This document shows positions 60,916 through 64,000 of a stretch of 64,000 nt of DNA, piece by piece. The translations under genes were made by a program, and so were the position numbers. Below the pieces are notes generated by a model. It was not told the origin of the DNA. It saw nothing but the letters and a program-made list of their open reading frames with translations, and did not search any database. The DNA lies in contig NZ_MCUW01000007.1 in the NCBI RefSeq assembly GCF_002873335.1, positions 248,001 to 312,000 of the forward strand. Reading direction: 5' to 3'. The first letter of the stretch is position 1. Every line of letters starts with the position of its first letter. This DNA is from Vibrio sp. 10N.286.49.B1. GTDB taxonomy: Bacteria; Pseudomonadota; Gammaproteobacteria; Enterobacterales; Vibrionaceae.

Positions 60916-61728
60916 TTACTCCCAGCCTTTAACCACACCACCTTTAAAGATCTCAGACGCTGCGTTGAAGACTTCTTCAGTTTGGTAAGCTTTAACAAAG
61001 TTCTGCACATTCTCAAGGCTTACGTTGTCTTCACGAGCAACAATTAGGTTGACGTATGGTGACTCACTGTTTTCAACAAACACGCCATCTTTTTCTGGTG
61101 TTAAGTCAATTGAACTTGCATACGTCGTGTTGATAATAGACAAGGCCACATCGTCAAGAGAGCGAGGCAGTTGCGCGGCATCTAGCTCTACAATAGTGAT
61201 GCTTTTTGGGTTCTCTACGATGTCACGAACGGTTGCTTGAAGACCAGCGCCTTCACGAAGTGTGATAAGACCTTGTTGCTCAAGCAACAATAGAGAACGA
61301 CCTAGGTTTGTTGGGTCATTAGGTACGGCAATACGTGCGCCTTCTGCAATGTCATCGATAGAGGTGACTTGCTTAGAGTAACCCGCAATAGGGTAGACGA
61401 ATGAGTTACCTGCAACCGTTAATTTGTAACCACGATCAGCGACTTGTTGGTCAAGGTATGGTTTGTGTTGGAATGCATTGAGATCGATAGAACCGTCGTC
61501 TAGTGCCGCATTTGGCGTCACATAGTCAGTGAAAGTCACGAGTTCAACGTCTAGGTTGTATTTTTCTTTCGCTACTTTTGCTGCGACTTCCGCAACCTGA
61601 GCTTCTGCTCCAGCCATCACGCCAACTTTGATGCTGTTGGTATCGACTTCTTTTTCACCACAACCTGATAGAACAAGCGCTGATGCAGCGGCTGCAATAG
61701 CAAGCAACCCTTTAAGATTAAATTTCAT
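60916..61728 (-). CDS. metQ: Methionine-binding lipoprotein MetQ
   Basis: The 270-residue protein has a lipoprotein signal (LVLSGCGEKE, Cys at about 23) and the NLPA/MetQ body, with VTFTDYVTPNAALDDGSID and NAFQHKPYLDQQ. It captures methionine at the outer face of the inner membrane for MetNI. AAGGAGAAAGTC precedes the ATG. It is the last gene of metNIQ. Confidence 0.94.
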   Translation of the reverse strand: MKFNLKGLLAIAAAASALVLSGCGEKEVDTNSIKVGVMAGAEAQVAEVAAKVAKEKYNLDVELVTFTDYVTPNAALDDGSIDLNAFQHKPYLDQQVADRGYKLTVAGNSFVYPIAGYSKQVTSIDDIAEGARIAVPNDPTNLGRSLLLLEQQGLITLREGAGLQATVRDIVENPKSITIVELDAAQLPRSLDDVALSIINTTYASSIDLTPEKDGVFVENSESPYVNLIVAREDNVSLENVQNFVKAYQTEEVFNAASEIFKGGVVKGWE

Positions 61729-61763
61729 GACTTTCTCCTTGTTATAAATCGTTAAATCTTTAT

Positions 61764-62441
61764 TTATCTGTGGTCTACACGGCGCACAACATTGTCGCCA
61801 ATAGACTGAATAATTTGAACTAATACGATGAGCATGACAACGGTAACGGCCATGATGACAACATCGTAGCGATGGAATCCGTATCGTATTGCAACATCAC
61901 CTAAGCCACCCCCGCCAACGGTGCCTGCCATAGCCGAATAGCTGACCAGTGTGACGAGCGTAATGGTCACTGAATTGATGATGGTTGGCAGAGCCTCAGG
62001 AAGCAGTACCTTAGTGATGATCTGGTACGGCGTCGCTCCCATTGACTGCGCCGCTTCGACTAATCCGCTTGGTACTTCAAGCAACGCACCCTCGATGAGA
62101 CGAGCAACAAAAGGAATAGCGCCAATAGTAAGAGGCACGATGGCCGCCGTTGTGCCAATAAAAGTGCCAATCAATAGCTTAGTTAATGGAATGATGGCGA
62201 CCATTAACACGAGAAAAGGAATAGAACGACCGATATTAACCACCGCCCCGAGTACTTTATTCAGGCGAGTGTTTTCAAGTAACCCTCCTTTTTTGGTCGT
62301 GTGTAAAATGACACCCAAAGGAATACCGACGGCAAACCCTACAACACCGGCCACGGCAACCATATACAAGGTTTCCCACGTGGCACCTAAAAGCAGATCC
62401 CCATTCAGTGATAACCAATCTGAAACGGTATTAAAGGACAT
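61764..62441 (-). CDS. metI: Methionine ABC transporter permease MetI
   Basis: The 225-residue permease has about five membrane segments and the coupling loop [40 protein letters not shown] and [16 protein letters not shown] are typical. I chose ATG at 62441, overlapping metN by 11 bases; an earlier TTG at 62447 is less likely. Confidence 0.93.
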   Translation of the reverse strand: MSFNTVSDWLSLNGDLLLGATWETLYMVAVAGVVGFAVGIPLGVILHTTKKGGLLENTRLNKVLGAVVNIGRSIPFLVLMVAIIPLTKLLIGTFIGTTAAIVPLTIGAIPFVARLIEGALLEVPSGLVEAAQSMGATPYQIITKVLLPEALPTIINSVTITLVTLVSYSAMAGTVGGGGLGDVAIRYGFHRYDVVIMAVTVVMLIVLVQIIQSIGDNVVRRVDHR

Positions 62442-63465
62442 AACCAAGTACCTCTACTTTTACATTGTGGTCGCGTAAATAATCAATTGCAGCGTTATCA
62501 TCAATTTCCGTACCAAAAATCTCAGCCACCATCATGCCGAATTTTACTCCGCCGGCATAATCAAGATCTGAGCTTAAGATACTGATATCAATATTGTATT
62601 TTCTTGCTATCTGTGAGATTAGCGGGGCATCTACGGTTGCTCCAGTGAACTCTAATCGAACCAGCGGGTGGCTACCGCTTACTCGTGAGTCTTGTAGACG
62701 GCGCTGGTAGTCCTCAGGAATCGATAAATCTAGAGTCGAACGAATAAACTGATGAGCGAGCTCTGTTTTAGGGTGAGCAAAGATGTCACCGACTGAGCCT
62801 TTTTCAACTAGCTTGCCGTCACCGATAATCGCAACTTGGTGGCAAATGCTTTTGACCACATCCATTTCATGCGTAATCAATAAAATCGTTATTTTAAGCT
62901 TGCGGTTGATGGTTTTGAGCAGCTCCAGGATAGACTGTGTTGTTGCTGGGTCTAACGCACTGGTGGCTTCATCGCACAGCAATACTTTTGGGTCTGACGC
63001 TAGCGCGCGGGCAATCGCGACACGCTGTTTTTGTCCACCACTTAGATTGGCTGGGTAGGTATCACGTTTGTCATCCAGACCAACCAAAATCAATAATTCA
63101 GACACCTTCGCTTCTATTGCGGCCTGGTCTTTACCTGCTAACTCAAGAGGAAGAGCAATATTGTCAAATACAGAACGAGAAGACAGTAAATTGAAATGCT
63201 GGAAGATCATACCAATGTTACGACGTGCAGCGCTTAATTGTGATTTACTCAATTGAGTAAGGTCAACGCCGTCAACGATCACTGAGCCCGATGTCGGAGC
63301 TTCAAGCATGTTTACACAGCGAATAAGAGTACTTTTACCCGCTCCTGATGCACCGATCACACCAAAGATAGTCCCTTCTTTTATATGAAGGTCTATATCG
63401 GCTAGCGCATTAATGGCTTTCGTGCCTTGATAAAACACTTTGTTTACTTGATTAATTTCGATCAT
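62431..63465 (-). CDS. metN: Methionine ABC transporter ATPase MetN
   Basis: The 344-residue protein has Walker [10 protein letters not shown], signature LSGGQKQR and Walker [14 protein letters not shown], plus a C-terminal NIL/ACT-like domain (about 265-344) that senses methionine. It powers uptake of D- and L-methionine. It heads metNIQ behind a MetJ-box operator and diverges from gmhB. Confidence 0.95.
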   Translation of the reverse strand: MIEINQVNKVFYQGTKAINALADIDLHIKEGTIFGVIGASGAGKSTLIRCVNMLEAPTSGSVIVDGVDLTQLSKSQLSAARRNIGMIFQHFNLLSSRSVFDNIALPLELAGKDQAAIEAKVSELLILVGLDDKRDTYPANLSGGQKQRVAIARALASDPKVLLCDEATSALDPATTQSILELLKTINRKLKITILLITHEMDVVKSICHQVAIIGDGKLVEKGSVGDIFAHPKTELAHQFIRSTLDLSIPEDYQRRLQDSRVSGSHPLVRLEFTGATVDAPLISQIARKYNIDISILSSDLDYAGGVKFGMMVAEIFGTEIDDNAAIDYLRDHNVKVEVLGYVL

Positions 63466-63564
63466 CTAAGCAACCTGAACTCAATGAGTAGCATAAAAGT
63501 TTGAACTACATCCCAATTACTAGAAGATGCTATGGGTTTCGCTTATTTGTGTCAATAGATATTT

Positions 63565-63588
63565 TTACGTCTAGACGTCTAAACGGCA
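63565..63588. promoter_or_regulatory. Tandem MetJ boxes between metN and gmhB
   Basis: Three adjoining 8-bp units read TTACGTCT, AGACGTCT and AAACGGCA. The second is a perfect MetJ box and its neighbours match 6 and 5 of 8. MetJ binds arrays of such boxes with S-adenosylmethionine. The array lies 100 bp before the metN start codon and 77 bp before gmhB. Confidence 0.82.
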
Positions 63589-63664
63589 TTTTCATAGTGA
63601 TGAAGCGATCAAAGCGTGTAATAATTCAAAGTACAAACATCCACATACAACAAGAGAGCAACCC

Positions 63665-64000
63665 GTGGCTAAACCCGCTGTGTTTTTAGACCGTGATGGC
63701 GTGATTAATGTCGATCATGGATACGTCAGTGATGAGCATGATTTCGAGTACATTGACGGAGTATTTGCGGCAACCCAAAAATTAAAAGAGATGGGTTATA
63801 TGCTTGTGATCGTCACCAATCAATCTGGTGTCGCGCGTGGGATGTTTTCAGAAGATCGTTTTATGTCCCTGACGCAGTGGATGGATTGGAATTTTAGCGA
63901 TAACGGTGTGGAACTAGACGGTATCTATTATTGTCCTCACCACCCTGAGCACGGTATTGGGGAATATAAACAAGATTGCGAATGTCGAAAACCTAAGCCA
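63665..64000 (+). CDS. gmhB: Heptose 1,7-bisphosphate 7-phosphatase GmhB, N-terminal part
   Basis: The first 112 codons are present and the gene runs off the window. The HAD-phosphatase motif [10 protein letters not shown] holds the nucleophile aspartate, [10 protein letters not shown] is motif II-like, and YYCPHHPE with CECRKPKP are the zinc-binding parts unique to GmhB. It removes a phosphate in LPS heptose synthesis. The start is GTG at 63665, after a weak AGAGAG. It is divergent from metNIQ, as in E. coli. Confidence 0.93.
   Translation, partial: MAKPAVFLDRDGVINVDHGYVSDEHDFEYIDGVFAATQKLKEMGYMLVIVTNQSGVARGMFSEDRFMSLTQWMDWNFSDNGVELDGIYYCPHHPEHGIGEYKQDCECRKPKP

Overview
The window looks like about 64 kb of a Vibrionaceae (Vibrio or close relative) chromosome. 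The evidence is the gene families and their order: a fusA2-type EF-G end, a lac/mgl/gal cluster, a mannose/fructose-type PTS block, nagC-nagA/nagE, glnS, fur, fldA, seqA, pgm, gcvB/gcvA, rlmM, xni, ppnN, queF, syd and metNIQ/gmhB. Nearly all of it is intact, densely packed coding DNA. I see no insertion sequence, prophage, CRISPR array, tRNA or rRNA gene.

Layout: 1-7.1 kb holds the EF-G end, a LysR/DUF1127 pair, a long-chain acyl-CoA ligase, a GAF/HD-GYP protein, and a chromate-type transporter divergent from a second LysR regulator. 7.3-26.6 kb is a galactoside region: an ABC sugar importer with an embedded LacZ, a MATE pump, the MglBAC galactose importer, galETKM and a GalR-type repressor. 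Sequences close to GTGTAAACGTTTACAC lie before the lac operon, mglB, galE and galR, so these units probably form one regulon. The proposed route is ABC uptake of a beta-galactoside, hydrolysis by LacZ, and the Leloir pathway.

26.7-31.1 kb carries a PTS IIABC permease, an AraC regulator and separate IIA and IIB proteins; the IIA has an N-terminal HPr-like domain that seems to lack the phospho-histidine. 31.3-42.6 kb has nnrS, asnB, a CPA2 antiporter, the GlcNAc genes and glnS. 42.6-48.4 kb is a housekeeping block from fur to pgm. At 48.5-52.7 kb the GcvB small RNA lies divergent from gcvA, which heads a tightly overlapping run to rlmM, followed by xni. 52.8-60.8 kb has ppnN, an apparently active diguanylate cyclase, a TPR protein with a degenerate GGDEF domain, queF, syd and a DUF2310 gene. 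The window ends with metNIQ, a tandem MetJ-box operator and the start of gmhB.

I found no clearly new multi-gene system. The items most worth following are the shared GalR-type operators, the HPr-like/IIA fusion, the cyclase plus degenerate-GGDEF pair, the GcvB gene, and a set of short tandem repeats placed just after gene ends.
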